Positions 48,645-58,452 are shown, numbered from the stretch's first letter. The stretch: 64,000 nt of DNA from Hoeflea sp. 108 (GCF_000372965.1 NZ_KB890024.1:2730839-2794838); one strand, 5' to 3'. A program made the numbers and translations. The notes: generated by a model from the letters alone, not told the origin.

Positions 48645-49442
48645 TCAGGCGTTCGCGGCGGCCACGGCGCGCTTGGCCATCACCACCACGAGATTGGCGC
48701 GGTATTCGGCCGACGCGTGGATGTCGGTCATCAGACTGCCTGATGGCACCGTCACACCCTCGAGTGCGGCAGCTTCGAACTTCTTGGTGAGGGCCGCCTC
48801 GATCTCCTTGGAGCGGAACACGCCGTCGTCGCCGGCCCCGGTCACGGCCGCACGCACGCCGTCCTTGCCCTTGGTCACGAAGACACCGGTCATGGCGTAA
48901 CGCGACGCGGGGTTGGGAAACTTGGCATAGCCGGCCTTGGCGGGTGCAACGAAGCTGATCGCGGTGACCACCTCGTCGTCCTTGAGCGCCGTTTCGAACA
49001 GCCCCTTGAAGAACTTATCGGCCGCGATCTCGCGCTTGTTGGTGACGATTGTTGCGCCCAGCGCCAGCAGCGCTGACGGATAGTCGGCCGCCGGATCGTT
49101 GTTGGCGACCGAACCGCCGATCGTGCCGCGATGCCTGACTGCGGGATCGCCGATGTGGCTGGCCAGTCCGCACAAAGCCGGGCAGACCTTCATGAGCTTC
49201 TCATCATTGGCGACGTCGAAATGCGTCACCGCAGCACCGATGGTCACGTTCTTGCCCGAGACCTTGATGCCCTTGAGATCGGCAATGTGGGTAAGGTCGA
49301 CGACATCTGAGGGTGCTGCAAGCCGCGTCTTCATCGCCGGGATCAGCGTCATACCGCCGGACAGGAACTTGCCGTCGCCGGATTTGACCTTTTTGACGGC
49401 GTCCGCGACCGAGGCAGCGCGATGGTAATTGACGGAATACAT
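48645..49442 (-). CDS. CoxM-like FAD-binding subunit of molybdenum hydroxylase
   Basis: The 265-residue protein has the FAD-binding CO-dehydrogenase medium-subunit pattern: KFLSGGMTLIPAMKTRLAAP, GAAVTHFDVANDEKLMKVCP, HIGDPAVRHRGTIGGSVANN and DPAADYPSALLALGATIV. It passes electrons from the small Fe-S subunit to FAD. Third gene of the leftward coxS-coxL-coxM set. Named for its family; the enzyme's substrate is not known. Confidence 0.9.
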   Translation of the reverse strand: MYSVNYHRAASVADAVKKVKSGDGKFLSGGMTLIPAMKTRLAAPSDVVDLTHIADLKGIKVSGKNVTIGAAVTHFDVANDEKLMKVCPALCGLASHIGDPAVRHRGTIGGSVANNDPAADYPSALLALGATIVTNKREIAADKFFKGLFETALKDDEVVTAISFVAPAKAGYAKFPNPASRYAMTGVFVTKGKDGVRAAVTGAGDDGVFRSKEIEAALTKKFEAAALEGVTVPSGSLMTDIHASAEYRANLVVVMAKRAVAAANA

Positions 49443-49462
49443 TTATCTTTCTCCCTTCGGGG

Positions 49463-49566
49463 AAAGAGCGAATGGGGAGTAGCTGATAGCGAGTGGAGAT
49501 TTCGTCTCTGCGCCCGCCTTCACCTCTTCCACCATTTCGCTGCTCCCTATTCCCTGTTCGCTTCTC
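49463..49566. repeat. Intergenic imperfect palindrome, copy 1 (coxL/coxM gap)
   Basis: GAGCGAATGGGGAGTAGC and GATAGCGAGTGGAGA on the left are partly complementary to the right half GCTCCCTATTCCCTGTTCGC with TTCTC. The 124-bp coxL/coxM gap is therefore a long imperfect hairpin, similar in words to the second copy at 51941-52040. Probably a mobile intergenic repeat that fell between operon genes. Confidence 0.55.
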
Positions 49567-51918
49567 TCAGTGCTTCGTGCCGGCGCGAAGTGCTGCCCAC
49601 ACCCTGCCCGGCGTTGCCGGCATGTTCAGGTTGTCGTGGCCGAGCGCGTCGGTGATGGCGTTCATGACGGCAGGCGGCGAGCCGATCGCACCTGCCTCAC
49701 CGCAGCCCTTGATGCCGAGCGGATTGCCCGGGCATGGCGTGTTGGTGGTCGACACCTGGAACGACGGCAGATCGTCGGCGCGCGGCATGGTGTAATCCAT
49801 GTAGCTTGCCGTCAAAAGCTGTCCGCCGGCGTCGTAGACCGCGCCTTCCAGCAGCGCCTGGCCGACCCCCTGGGCGATGCCGCCATGCACCTGGCCTTCG
49901 ACGATCATCGGGTTGATGATGTTGCCGAAATCGTCGGCGGCGACGAACTGCACGATATCGGTCATGCCCGTTTCCGGATCGACCTCGACCTCGCAGATGT
50001 AGCAGCCGGCCGGGAAGGTGAAATTCGACGGGTCGTAGAACGCCGTCTCCTTCAGCCCCGGTTCCATGCCCGACGGCAGATTGTGCGCCGTGTAGGCGGC
50101 AAGCGCCATCTGGAACCACGGCACGCTCTTGTCGGTGCCGGCCACCTTCAGCGCGCCGTTCTCGATGACGATGTCGCCCTCGTCGGCCTCGAGCAGATGA
50201 GCCGCGATCTTCTTGGCCTTGGCTTCTACCTTGTCGAGCGCCTTGACGACGGCCGACATGCCGACCGCACCCGACCGCGAGCCGTAGGTGCCCATGCCCA
50301 TCTGCACCTTGTCGGTATCGCCATGGACGATGGAGACGCTGTCGAGCGGCACGCCGAAGCGTGAGTTGACCAACTGGGCGAAGGTCGTCTCGTGGCCCTG
50401 GCCGTGGCTGTGCGAGCCGGTCAGCACTTCGATGGTGCCGACGGCGTTGACCCGGACCTCGGCGGATTCCCACAGGCCGACACCGGCGCCGAGCGAACCC
50501 ACCGCCGCCGACGGCGCGATGCCGCAGGCCTCGATGTAGCAGCTCATGCCGATGCCGCGCAGCTTGCCCTTCTTGGCGGCTGCAGCCTTGCGCTTGGCGA
50601 AGCCGGCATAGTCGGCCTGCTTCATTGCCGCATCGAGAGAGGCGGCGTAGTCGCCAGCGTCATAGTTCATGATCACAGGCGTCTGGTGCGGGAACTGGGT
50701 GATGAAGTTGGTCCGCCTGAGGTCAGCAGGCGAAACACCAAGTTCACGCGCGGCGATTTCCATCGTCCGCTCGAGCAGATAGGTCGCCTCCGGACGCCCT
50801 GCCCCGCGATAGGCGTCGACGGGAGCGGTGTTTGTGTAGACCGTCCGGACATTGGCGTGGATCGCCGGGATGTCGTACTGGCCCGACAGCAGCGTAGCGT
50901 AGAGATAGGTCGGCACGCAGGACGAGAACAGCGACATGTAGGCGCCGAGATTGGCGATGGTGTCGACCTTAAGCCCGATGATCCGGTTGTTCTTGTCGAA
51001 GGCCATCTCGACCTCTGAGACATGGTCGCGGCCATGCGCGTCGGTGAGGAAGCTTTCGGTTCGGTCGGCCACCCATTTTACCGGCACACCGGCGCGCTTG
51101 GAGGCCCACAGGCAGACGATCTCTTCCGGGTAGATGTAGATCTTCGAGCCGAAGCCACCGCCGACATCGGGTGCGATGACGCGCAGCTTGTTTTCGGGCG
51201 CCACATTGTAGAAGGCGCTCATGACAAGGCGTGCGACATGCGGGTTCTGCGAGGTGGTCCAGCAGGTATAGTGGTCTTCGGCCTTGTCATAATGGCCGAG
51301 TGCCGCGCGCGGCTCCATCGCGTTGGGCACCAGCCGGTTGTTGTGGATGGTTACTCTGGTCACGTGAGCTGCCGCCTTGAGCGCGGCGTCGGTCGCCTTG
51401 CCGTCGCCGATCTCCCAATCGAAGATCAGATTGCCCTCGGCTTCGGGATGCAGCTGCGGTGCGCCCTTCTTCAGTGCCTCGCCAGCGTCTATGACTGCCT
51501 TGCGCTCCTTGTAGGTGATGTCGACTGCCTCGGCCGCGTCACGCGCCTGTCCCTTGGTCTCGGCGACAACGATGACGACAGCGTCGCCGACATAACGGAC
51601 CCGGTCGACCGCCAAAGGCGACCAGGCGCCCATCTTCATTGGCGAGCCGTCCTTGGAATGGATCATCCAGCCGCAGATAAGGTTGCCGATGCCGTCGGCC
51701 TTGAGCTGCTTGCCTGTCAGCACCGCAATGACGCCTGGCATGCCTTCGGCCGCCTTTATGTCGATCTTCTTGATGTCGGCATGCGCATGCGGGCTGCGTA
51801 CGAATGCCGCGTGTTTCATGCCGGGCACGACCATGTCGTCAACATAACGGCCGCCGCCGGTGATGAACCTCTTGTCTTCCTTGCGCGTCACGCGCGCGCC
51901 GATGCCTTCCATTCCCAT
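49567..51918 (-). CDS. CoxL-like molybdopterin subunit, form II
   Basis: The 783-residue protein has RVTRKEDKRFITGGGRYVDD, FVRSPHAHADIKKIDIKAAE, DVGGGFGSKIYIYPEEIVCL, and near residue 366 the loop DAYRGAGRPEATYLLERTME. The AYRGAGR motif is the form II signature, unlike the AYRCSFR of true aerobic CO dehydrogenase, so CO oxidation is not implied. The C-terminal half has the Mo-site Glu region KGCGEAGAIGSPPAVMNAIT. ATG 51918 has GGGAGG upstream. Needs MCD-type cofactor from the moa/mob genes in this window. Confidence 0.9.
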   Translation of the reverse strand: MGMEGIGARVTRKEDKRFITGGGRYVDDMVVPGMKHAAFVRSPHAHADIKKIDIKAAEGMPGVIAVLTGKQLKADGIGNLICGWMIHSKDGSPMKMGAWSPLAVDRVRYVGDAVVIVVAETKGQARDAAEAVDITYKERKAVIDAGEALKKGAPQLHPEAEGNLIFDWEIGDGKATDAALKAAAHVTRVTIHNNRLVPNAMEPRAALGHYDKAEDHYTCWTTSQNPHVARLVMSAFYNVAPENKLRVIAPDVGGGFGSKIYIYPEEIVCLWASKRAGVPVKWVADRTESFLTDAHGRDHVSEVEMAFDKNNRIIGLKVDTIANLGAYMSLFSSCVPTYLYATLLSGQYDIPAIHANVRTVYTNTAPVDAYRGAGRPEATYLLERTMEIAARELGVSPADLRRTNFITQFPHQTPVIMNYDAGDYAASLDAAMKQADYAGFAKRKAAAAKKGKLRGIGMSCYIEACGIAPSAAVGSLGAGVGLWESAEVRVNAVGTIEVLTGSHSHGQGHETTFAQLVNSRFGVPLDSVSIVHGDTDKVQMGMGTYGSRSGAVGMSAVVKALDKVEAKAKKIAAHLLEADEGDIVIENGALKVAGTDKSVPWFQMALAAYTAHNLPSGMEPGLKETAFYDPSNFTFPAGCYICEVEVDPETGMTDIVQFVAADDFGNIINPMIVEGQVHGGIAQGVGQALLEGAVYDAGGQLLTASYMDYTMPRADDLPSFQVSTTNTPCPGNPLGIKGCGEAGAIGSPPAVMNAITDALGHDNLNMPATPGRVWAALRAGTKH

Positions 51919-51940
51919 TTCAGTTCCTCCCGAACCCAAA

Positions 51941-52040
51941 GAGCGAATAGCGAATAGCGAATAGTGAGTGGCGATAAAGGGAGTCCATGCCGGCTTTCGG
52001 GAGATTTCCCTACTCGCGACCGGCCACTCCCTGTTTGCTC
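51941..52040. repeat. Intergenic palindromic repeat with tandem CGAATAG units (coxS/coxL gap)
   Basis: The gap starts with a threefold AGCGAAT/CGAATAG tandem (51941-51965), then GAGTGGC (51966-51972) is paired by GCCACTC (52023-52029), and GAGCGAA (51941) by TTTGCTC (52034-52040). A long imperfect hairpin of this kind, carrying the same words as the copy at 49463, is a hallmark of dispersed rhizobial palindromic repeats. Confidence 0.6.
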
Positions 52041-52541
<501 letters not shown>

Positions 52542-52809
52542 GAAACCTCCCACTGTTGCCGCGACCGGCCAGGCAGACCCCGCACCCGTCAGGTGATCAA
52601 ATCCTATCCCTGCAAATTGCGGCTGCAAGCCACAATTTGGAGACCAGACACGCATTGCGTGCAGTCCAGCGCAAATTCTTTCGCCTGAAGGCCGAAAAGT
52701 TGGAAGCAGACGGGGCTGGCGTGACAGCAGACGGCGGATCGTGCGAGAAGTCGCCAGCGCTTTCTTGGCCAACGCTTTCTTGGCCAGTGCTCTCACGGAG
52801 TGACCAGCC

Positions 52810-53508
52810 TTGTCGGAATTCGTCTTCGCCCCTCCCACACCTGCATCGGTCGCCGTATCAGGCTCTTCGGAGCGCTTTCCCGTGCGGCGCATCTTCTGTG
52901 TCGGCCGCAACTATGCCGCCCACGCCCGCGAGATGGGCAAGGATCCCGACCGCGAGCCGCCGTTCTTTTTCGGCAAGCCGGCTGATGCCGTCGTCGACAG
53001 CGGCATCACCATCCCTTACCCGACGCTGACCGAGGACCTCCACCACGAGATCGAGCTCGTCGTCGCCATCGGCCGCGGCGGCTCCAACATCCCCGAAGCC
53101 AAGGCGCTCGAGCACGTATGGGGTTATGGTGTCGGCATCGACTTCACCCGCCGCGACCTGCAGGACACGGCCAAGAAGATGGGGCGCCCCTGGGACTGGT
53201 CGAAGGGATTCGACCAGTCGGCGCCATGCGGCCCGATCGTGCCCGTCGCACGGAGCGGTCACCCATCGCATGGCCGTGTCTGGCTGGCGGTCAATGGTAC
53301 GGTCATGCAGGAAGGCAATCTCAATGAACTGATCTGGACGATCCCAGAAGTCATTTCCATTTGCAGCCAGGCGATGGAATTGAAGGCGGGCGACCTGATC
53401 TACACCGGCACGCCGGCAGGCGTCGGCGCGGTCAATGCCGGCGACAAGGTCACCGGTGGCGTCGAAGGTATTGGCGAGATCGAGATCACCATCGGGGCGC
53501 GCCGCTAG
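52810..53508 (+). CDS. Fumarylacetoacetate hydrolase-family protein
   Basis: The 232-residue protein has RRIFCVGRNYAAHAREMGKD, PPFFFGKPADAVVDSGITIP, YPTLTEDLHHEIELVVAIGR (metal Glu pair) and YGVGIDFTRRDLQDTAKKMG, LKAGDLIYTGTPAGVGAVNA. FAH enzymes cleave C-C bonds of acylpyruvates or related compounds. Start TTG 52810 fits the usual N-terminus. Divergent from coxS; shares the intergenic region. Confidence 0.9.
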   Translation: MSEFVFAPPTPASVAVSGSSERFPVRRIFCVGRNYAAHAREMGKDPDREPPFFFGKPADAVVDSGITIPYPTLTEDLHHEIELVVAIGRGGSNIPEAKALEHVWGYGVGIDFTRRDLQDTAKKMGRPWDWSKGFDQSAPCGPIVPVARSGHPSHGRVWLAVNGTVMQEGNLNELIWTIPEVISICSQAMELKAGDLIYTGTPAGVGAVNAGDKVTGGVEGIGEIEITIGARR

Positions 53509-53528
53509 CGCCCTGAGGGAAAGGAACT

Positions 53529-54020
53529 CTACGCCGTCGCCTTCTTTCGGCGCTCGTAGAGCATGACGAGCGTTTCGGCGACCAGCGCAGGCTTGGTTGC
53601 CCCCTCGATCTCGATGGTGTTTTCGGACTTGAGCAGATACTGCCCAGGGCCCTTGTCCTCCATCGACACCAGCACCGTGCGCATGCGCACGCGCGCCCCG
53701 ACCTTGACGGGTGCAATGAAGCGCACCTTGTCGAGGCCGTAGTTGAAGGCAGCCTGTGTGTTCTCGGGGATGACGCCAATTTCCTGGATCAAGGCGCCGA
53801 TCAGCGAAAGCGTCAGGAAGCCATGGGCAATTGTGGTGCGGAACGGGCTCTGGCGCCGCGCCCTTTCAGGGTCGACATGGATCCACTGGCGGTCTCCGGT
53901 GCAATCGGCAAAGCCATCGATGCGCGATTGATCGACCTCGACCCAATCGGACACGCCGAGTTCCTCGCCGACCTTGGCGCGCAGTTCCTCAAAGGTCCCG
54001 ATCGGTTTTTCCAGGCTCAT
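53529..54020 (-). CDS. MaoC-like (R)-hydratase
   Basis: The 163-residue hot-dog protein has VDQSRIDGFADCTGDRQWIH, VDPERARRQSPFRTTIAHGF, LTLSLIGALIQEI and NYGLDKVRFIAPVKVGARVR. The D-x4-H of the R-hydratase motif (DRQWIHVD and the HGF histidine) is present. It probably hydrates enoyl-CoA. Convergent with the FAH gene. Confidence 0.9.
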   Translation of the reverse strand: MSLEKPIGTFEELRAKVGEELGVSDWVEVDQSRIDGFADCTGDRQWIHVDPERARRQSPFRTTIAHGFLTLSLIGALIQEIGVIPENTQAAFNYGLDKVRFIAPVKVGARVRMRTVLVSMEDKGPGQYLLKSENTIEIEGATKPALVAETLVMLYERRKKATA

Positions 54021-54098
54021 GTCCCACCTCCGAAAGCTTGGCGCAAACTGCGGACCATGAAGCCTTGCCTGCTGTCAACCTCGGAAGCGGTCAGAAAC

Positions 54099-55607
54099 CT
54101 ATTCCGCCGCCTGCCGTTCAACCAGGTCGTCCGTCCGCTCGGGGTCACCGGGTGCGGTCTCGCAACCGAGATCGGGGAATGCCACCGAGCGCTTGCCGTG
54201 GAAATCGGTGCGCACCACGACCAGCCCTTGCTCCTCGAAATAGGTGAGCAAGCGCCGCGCCCGCCGTGCCGAGTGGCTGCCATAGGCATGGGCGATTGCC
54301 GCGTCGGACGGGCACGGCGCGCCCTTTACCGCCGCCTGGGCGACGATCAGGAACACCGCCTGCAGGTCCTCCGGCAGGGCAGCCGACATGCCGAGCGCCT
54401 GCTGCCAGGTGTCGCTCGATGCGGTCTCCTCGTCGATGCCCGAGCGCGCCACGGCGTAGCGGCGGCGGAACATTGCCAGCGTCGGCGGCTCGCCCTGCAT
54501 GCGCTTGATGCGGCAACGCACGAGAAAATCCTGGAACAGCACGGCGTCCGTGCGGAACGCGGCGTCGGGATCCTCGACCATCTCGCGCACGATCGTGTCG
54601 ATCAGCGCCTCGCGCTCCGCCTCGTCGAACAGCGGGAAGATCGGCTCGGCCACCGGTGCCGAGGCTTCGGCGCGTGCCTGCGTGAGCTGAGCGATGATGT
54701 CGGCGGTCGGTGTCGGGGTTGGCGGCGGCGGCCGCCGCACGGGCTGGCGCGCTTCGAGCGGCGCCGGCGCGAAGATCAGATCGCGGGTGTCGTCGTTGGC
54801 GTCCGGCAGCGGCATCAGCTTGGGGCTGACCGAACGCGCCGACGTTTCGACCGGGCCGATGGCGATCGGCAGCGGCCGGCGCGACATCGCCGGCCCGAGC
54901 GCGACAAAATTGCCGCGCGCCAGGTCGCGGAACATTTCCGCCTGACGACGTTCCATGCCGAGCAGGTCGGCAGCGCGCGCCATGTCGATGTCGAGGAAGG
55001 TGCGGCCCATCAGGAAGTTCGATGCTTCCGCAGCCACGTTCTTGGCAAGCTTGGCAAGGCGTTGGGTAGCGATCACACCGGCCAGGCCGCGCTTGCGGCC
55101 ACGGCACATCAGATTGGTCATGGCCCCGAGCGAAATCTTGCGTGCCTCGTCGGACACTTCGCCGGCCACCGCAGGGGCAAACAGCTGCGCCTCGTCAACG
55201 ACCACCAGCACCGGATACCAGAAGTCGCGCTCGGCATCGAACATGCCATTGAGGAAGGCGGCCGCACCGCGCATCTGCTGCTCGACATCGAGGCCTTCGA
55301 GATTGAGAACGACCGAAACGCGGTGCTGGCGGATGCGGCCGGCGATGCGGGTCAGTTCGGCCTCGGTGCGCTGGGCATCGACCACGACATGGCCGAAGCG
55401 ATCGGCCAGCGTGACGAAATCACCCTCTGGGTCGATGATGCATTGCTGGACCCAGGGCGCACTCTGCTCCAACAGGCGGCGAAGCAGGTGCGACTTGCCG
55501 GAACCCGAATTGCCCTGCACGAGCAGGCGGGTCGCCAGAAGCTCCTCGAGATCAAGCTGAGCCTTCGTCCCTCCGGACGCCGCTCCCATCTCGATACCTA
55601 CTTTCAT
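54099..55607 (-). CDS. HerA-like/DUF87 ATPase
   Basis: The 502-residue protein has an N-terminal short domain, Walker A LLVQGNSGSGKSHLLRRLLE, Walker B VLVVVDEAQLFAP and RGRKRGLAGVIATQRLAKLA, the DUF87/HerA layout. The middle is Pro-rich (PVRRPPPPTPTPTADII) and the C-terminal part is a winged-helix-like region (HSARRARRLLTYFEEQGLVV). In archaea HerA works with NurA; no nuclease is next to this gene. Rhizobial homologues are widespread chromosomal genes of unknown role. Confidence 0.85.
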   Translation of the reverse strand: MKVGIEMGAASGGTKAQLDLEELLATRLLVQGNSGSGKSHLLRRLLEQSAPWVQQCIIDPEGDFVTLADRFGHVVVDAQRTEAELTRIAGRIRQHRVSVVLNLEGLDVEQQMRGAAAFLNGMFDAERDFWYPVLVVVDEAQLFAPAVAGEVSDEARKISLGAMTNLMCRGRKRGLAGVIATQRLAKLAKNVAAEASNFLMGRTFLDIDMARAADLLGMERRQAEMFRDLARGNFVALGPAMSRRPLPIAIGPVETSARSVSPKLMPLPDANDDTRDLIFAPAPLEARQPVRRPPPPTPTPTADIIAQLTQARAEASAPVAEPIFPLFDEAEREALIDTIVREMVEDPDAAFRTDAVLFQDFLVRCRIKRMQGEPPTLAMFRRRYAVARSGIDEETASSDTWQQALGMSAALPEDLQAVFLIVAQAAVKGAPCPSDAAIAHAYGSHSARRARRLLTYFEEQGLVVVRTDFHGKRSVAFPDLGCETAPGDPERTDDLVERQAAE

Positions 55608-55830
55608 CCTCTTCCTCGGTGCATGTCAGCGCCTGTCTCCGGCGGCGGGAATCGGCTGCCGGATTTTCACGCACAGGTTCTAAGTGCTGCAGCGTCTTTT
55701 GCCAGCCTTAAAGACGGCAGCGCTGCAAATGTGAGAGGCGTTTCTTAGCACCCGCCGGCCGCCAATGCTCGGTCCGTCTGGCGAAACCCACAGGAGAGCG
55801 ACAAAGGTCCAGGATCTGGCGAACAGGCGG

Positions 55831-56265
55831 CTACGGCTTTTTCTTGTCGAAGCTCTCGCGGATTTCCTCGATCGACTCATGGATGCGGCTGCGCAGGATG
55901 TCGACAGATTCCGTGCCCGACTTGCGTACGATCTCTGCCACCTCGCCGGCATTCTTGACCGCTGCCTCGAAAGAGCGCTTGGCAAAATCGGCCTGCCTGG
56001 AGATCAGCTCCTGCGGGTTGCCGTGCGCGCGGAGTTCCTGGGCATTTTCGGTGATCTCACGCAGCGCGTCCTGCAGCACTTCGCGTTGCTTTGACATCAG
56101 CGAAGCAGCGCCTGACGCCGTAGCCTTGACCGATTTTTCCAGCGCCTCGAGATTCTTGCGGTGATGGCCGATGATCGCATCGACATCGACGCCGGGCATC
56201 TTCAGGTCACGCCCGAATTTCGAAAACATATCCATGAAGGATTCCGGTTCCGGCTTCTTCGCCAT
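55831..56265 (-). CDS. Phasin-family protein
   Basis: The 144-residue helical protein has the phasin pattern: MDMFSKFGRDLKMPGVDVDA, IIGHHRKNLEALEKSVKATA, REVLQDALREITENAQELRA, and VKNAGEVAEIVRKSGTESVD. Phasins coat polyhydroxyalkanoate granules. ATG 56265 with GGGAGC upstream gives the usual start. No phaC gene is in the window. Heptad repeats suggest oligomer formation. Confidence 0.88.
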   Translation of the reverse strand: MAKKPEPESFMDMFSKFGRDLKMPGVDVDAIIGHHRKNLEALEKSVKATASGAASLMSKQREVLQDALREITENAQELRAHGNPQELISRQADFAKRSFEAAVKNAGEVAEIVRKSGTESVDILRSRIHESIEEIRESFDKKKP

Positions 56266-56336
56266 GGCTCGCTCCCGTTTGGCTCCGGGCGTCCCCCGGA
56301 GGTCGCAAGGTGAGAATAGACCAGCAACGCTCCCGG

Positions 56337-57644
56337 TCAATTCGCAAGCAGCAGCAACTCGGCCGAATAAAGCGCGAGGCCAGCCAACCCGCCGATCAGC
56401 ATGCCGTTAAAGCGGATATATTGCAGGTCGCGGCCGACATTGAGCTCGATGATACGGGTCATCTGGCCAAGGTCCCAGCTCTTCACCTGCTCGGCGATGA
56501 AGCCGGAAACGCCGCTTTTCTGGCTTTCCACGAAGGAAGCGAGTGCGACCACGAAGCCTTCGTTCATGTCGGAACGTATCTGCGGGTCGCGGGCGAGATT
56601 TTGGCCGATCTCGACAAACAGGCTGGCGAGGTGCCTGCGCGTCATCGACTGGTCCGCCGCCGCATCCTGCTCGATGAAGCGGCGCATGCTGCGCCACATG
56701 TCGTTGGCCAGCCCCCTGAGTTCGGGCCGGGCGAGGAAATTGCGCTTCACCTGCTCGGCTCGCCGGGCATATTCGGGGGAATGTCGCAGCTTTTCGACGA
56801 AACCATGGACGAAGCTGTCGAATTCGCCGCGAAGCGGATGACCGGGATCGGCGCGCACCTCTTCGAGAAGCGTTGCGGCCGAGGCGACGATGCGCTTGAG
56901 CAGATAGGCATCGGCCCGGAACAGGTTGAAGACGGACGGCAACTCCTCGCGGATTTTCTCGCGCAGCACGGCCAGCGCCTGCTCGTCTTTGAGGAAATTG
57001 CCGATGATCACGGTGAATTCGTCGAGCAGGCGCTGGTGCCTGCGGTCGTCGGTGAAGGCCGACAACAGCTCTGCCGCCAGCGGAGCCACCTCCACCTTGC
57101 CGATGCGTTCGAGCATGCGCCTTGTGGCGAAGTCGCGCAGGCCGGTGTCCTCGATGGCCTGGAGCATCTTCGGCACCAGCCGGGCGACAAAACGGGCCAG
57201 TCCCTCGGCCTTGCCGCGATCCGACAGCCAGTCGGCCACCAGCGCCGCGAAATCCACCTCGCCGAGCTTGCGCCGCACAGGTTCGGGCGCCAGGAAGTTG
57301 GCTTCGATGAACCGGCCCAGATTGTCGGCGATGCGCTCCTGGTTGGAGGGGATGATCGCTGTGTGCGGAATGGGCAGCCCGAGCGGCCGCTTGAACAGAG
57401 CGACAACGGCGTACCAATCGGCCAGCCCGCCAATGGTGGCTGCTTCGGCAAACGCGGCAACGAAGCCGAGCCAAGGCCAGCGCCCCTGCAGCGACTTGGC
57501 CGTCGCGAAGACGATGACACAGAGGGCAAGTGCAGCGGTTGCCAGGAACTTCGTTCGCCTGAGAACTGCAAGCTTCTCTGTGTCCGGGCCGCCGGTCGAG
57601 GCATTGATGCCGGCCTGAACAGCCTGGCTTTGCGATGAGGACAT
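56337..57644 (-). CDS. DUF445 membrane protein
   Basis: The 435-residue protein has an N-terminal hydrophobic segment (TKFLATAALALCVIVFATAK), GFVAAFAEAATIGGLADWYA with VVALFKRPLGLPIPHTAIIP, a long helical charged middle, and a C-terminal hydrophobic segment (GMLIGGLAGLALYSAELLLL). The GGLADWYAVVALF block is typical of DUF445/YjiN-like proteins. Function unknown. Confidence 0.9.
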   Translation of the reverse strand: MSSSQSQAVQAGINASTGGPDTEKLAVLRRTKFLATAALALCVIVFATAKSLQGRWPWLGFVAAFAEAATIGGLADWYAVVALFKRPLGLPIPHTAIIPSNQERIADNLGRFIEANFLAPEPVRRKLGEVDFAALVADWLSDRGKAEGLARFVARLVPKMLQAIEDTGLRDFATRRMLERIGKVEVAPLAAELLSAFTDDRRHQRLLDEFTVIIGNFLKDEQALAVLREKIREELPSVFNLFRADAYLLKRIVASAATLLEEVRADPGHPLRGEFDSFVHGFVEKLRHSPEYARRAEQVKRNFLARPELRGLANDMWRSMRRFIEQDAAADQSMTRRHLASLFVEIGQNLARDPQIRSDMNEGFVVALASFVESQKSGVSGFIAEQVKSWDLGQMTRIIELNVGRDLQYIRFNGMLIGGLAGLALYSAELLLLAN

Positions 57645-57713
57645 CAGATGCCTTCCCTGTTGGTCACAGGGACAATATCGGCACGCGCAGCCAGCGCTTC
57701 AATTCGAAATGCG

Positions 57714-58280
57714 TCAGGCAGCAATTGCCTTGCCGGTGCTGCGCCTGCCGAGGTCGGCCGGAACCTGCCATTCGACGTCGGCATCAGTTATGGCGTCCAG
57801 TTCGATGACGCCGTTGGTCTCGCCGTTCTCGAAGCTGAGTTTGGCGTTGAAACGGCGCGCCAGCGCCTTCATGGCATTGTTGCTGGAATGGGTCGAAACC
57901 TGAAGGCGGCTGTAGGCGAGCCCCCTCGCCTGGGCAACAAGGCGCCTGAATAGGCGTCCGCCGATGCCACGGTGCTGAAGCTGGCGCTCGACGCTGAAGG
58001 CGATCTCGGCCGTCGGCTCCTGCTCTTCGGGGCGCTCATGCAACTCCGCCGCACCCAGGACCTTGTCGCCCTCGACATAGCCGATGACGGTCACGCCCTG
58101 GTGGAAGCAGCGCTCTGCATAGGCCTGGAGAAAGCCGTCGTCCATGAGCCCGTTGAACCGGTCGCGCCGGCTCTGCCCATCCAGTCTCAGGAGATGTTCG
58201 GCAAAGCGGGGCAGATCGGACGGCCGCAACTGGCGGATCGTGCCGACCAGCGGGCGTTGGGCAAACTTGATCTGTTCCAT
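57714..58280 (-). CDS. GNAT acetyltransferase
   Basis: The 188-residue protein has IRQLRPSDLPRFAEHLLRLD, ERQLQHRGIGGRLFRRLVAQ with the acetyl-CoA-binding Q/R-x-x-G-x-G/A (RGIGGRL), and a short C-terminal strand set. Substrate not predictable. AGGA about 8 nt before ATG 58280. The 221-bp gap to rirA holds the divergent promoters. Confidence 0.88.
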   Translation of the reverse strand: MEQIKFAQRPLVGTIRQLRPSDLPRFAEHLLRLDGQSRRDRFNGLMDDGFLQAYAERCFHQGVTVIGYVEGDKVLGAAELHERPEEQEPTAEIAFSVERQLQHRGIGGRLFRRLVAQARGLAYSRLQVSTHSSNNAMKALARRFNAKLSFENGETNGVIELDAITDADVEWQVPADLGRRSTGKAIAA

Positions 58281-58423
58281 GTCGTAGTCCTCATGGGTTC
58301 CTCCCCAGAGTCTCTGACTCCCGACATGCGCAATATTGTGCAATGCAACAAAAACTTCAACCCGCGAGCTCGGCCAGTTACGCAAGGCTGGCTTGCACTG
58401 GAGGCGCATCGCGACGCAAATTG

Positions 58424-58452
58424 TTGACATCGCTTGTCTGGAATTGTTCTAA
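58424..58452 (+). promoter_or_regulatory. Candidate rirA promoter
   Basis: TTGACA at 58424-58429 followed 17 bp later by TTCTAA at 58447-58452, about 50 bp before the rirA ATG. The -35 is consensus; the -10 is weak. No IRO-like TGA-N9-TCA is obvious immediately around it. Confidence 0.5.

Noticed and set aside
53823..55748. 641-codon plus-strand frame opposite MaoC and HerA-like genes
   Set aside because: Composition is Arg/His/Gly-rich nonsense typical of antisense frames; the minus-strand genes have clear catalytic motifs.
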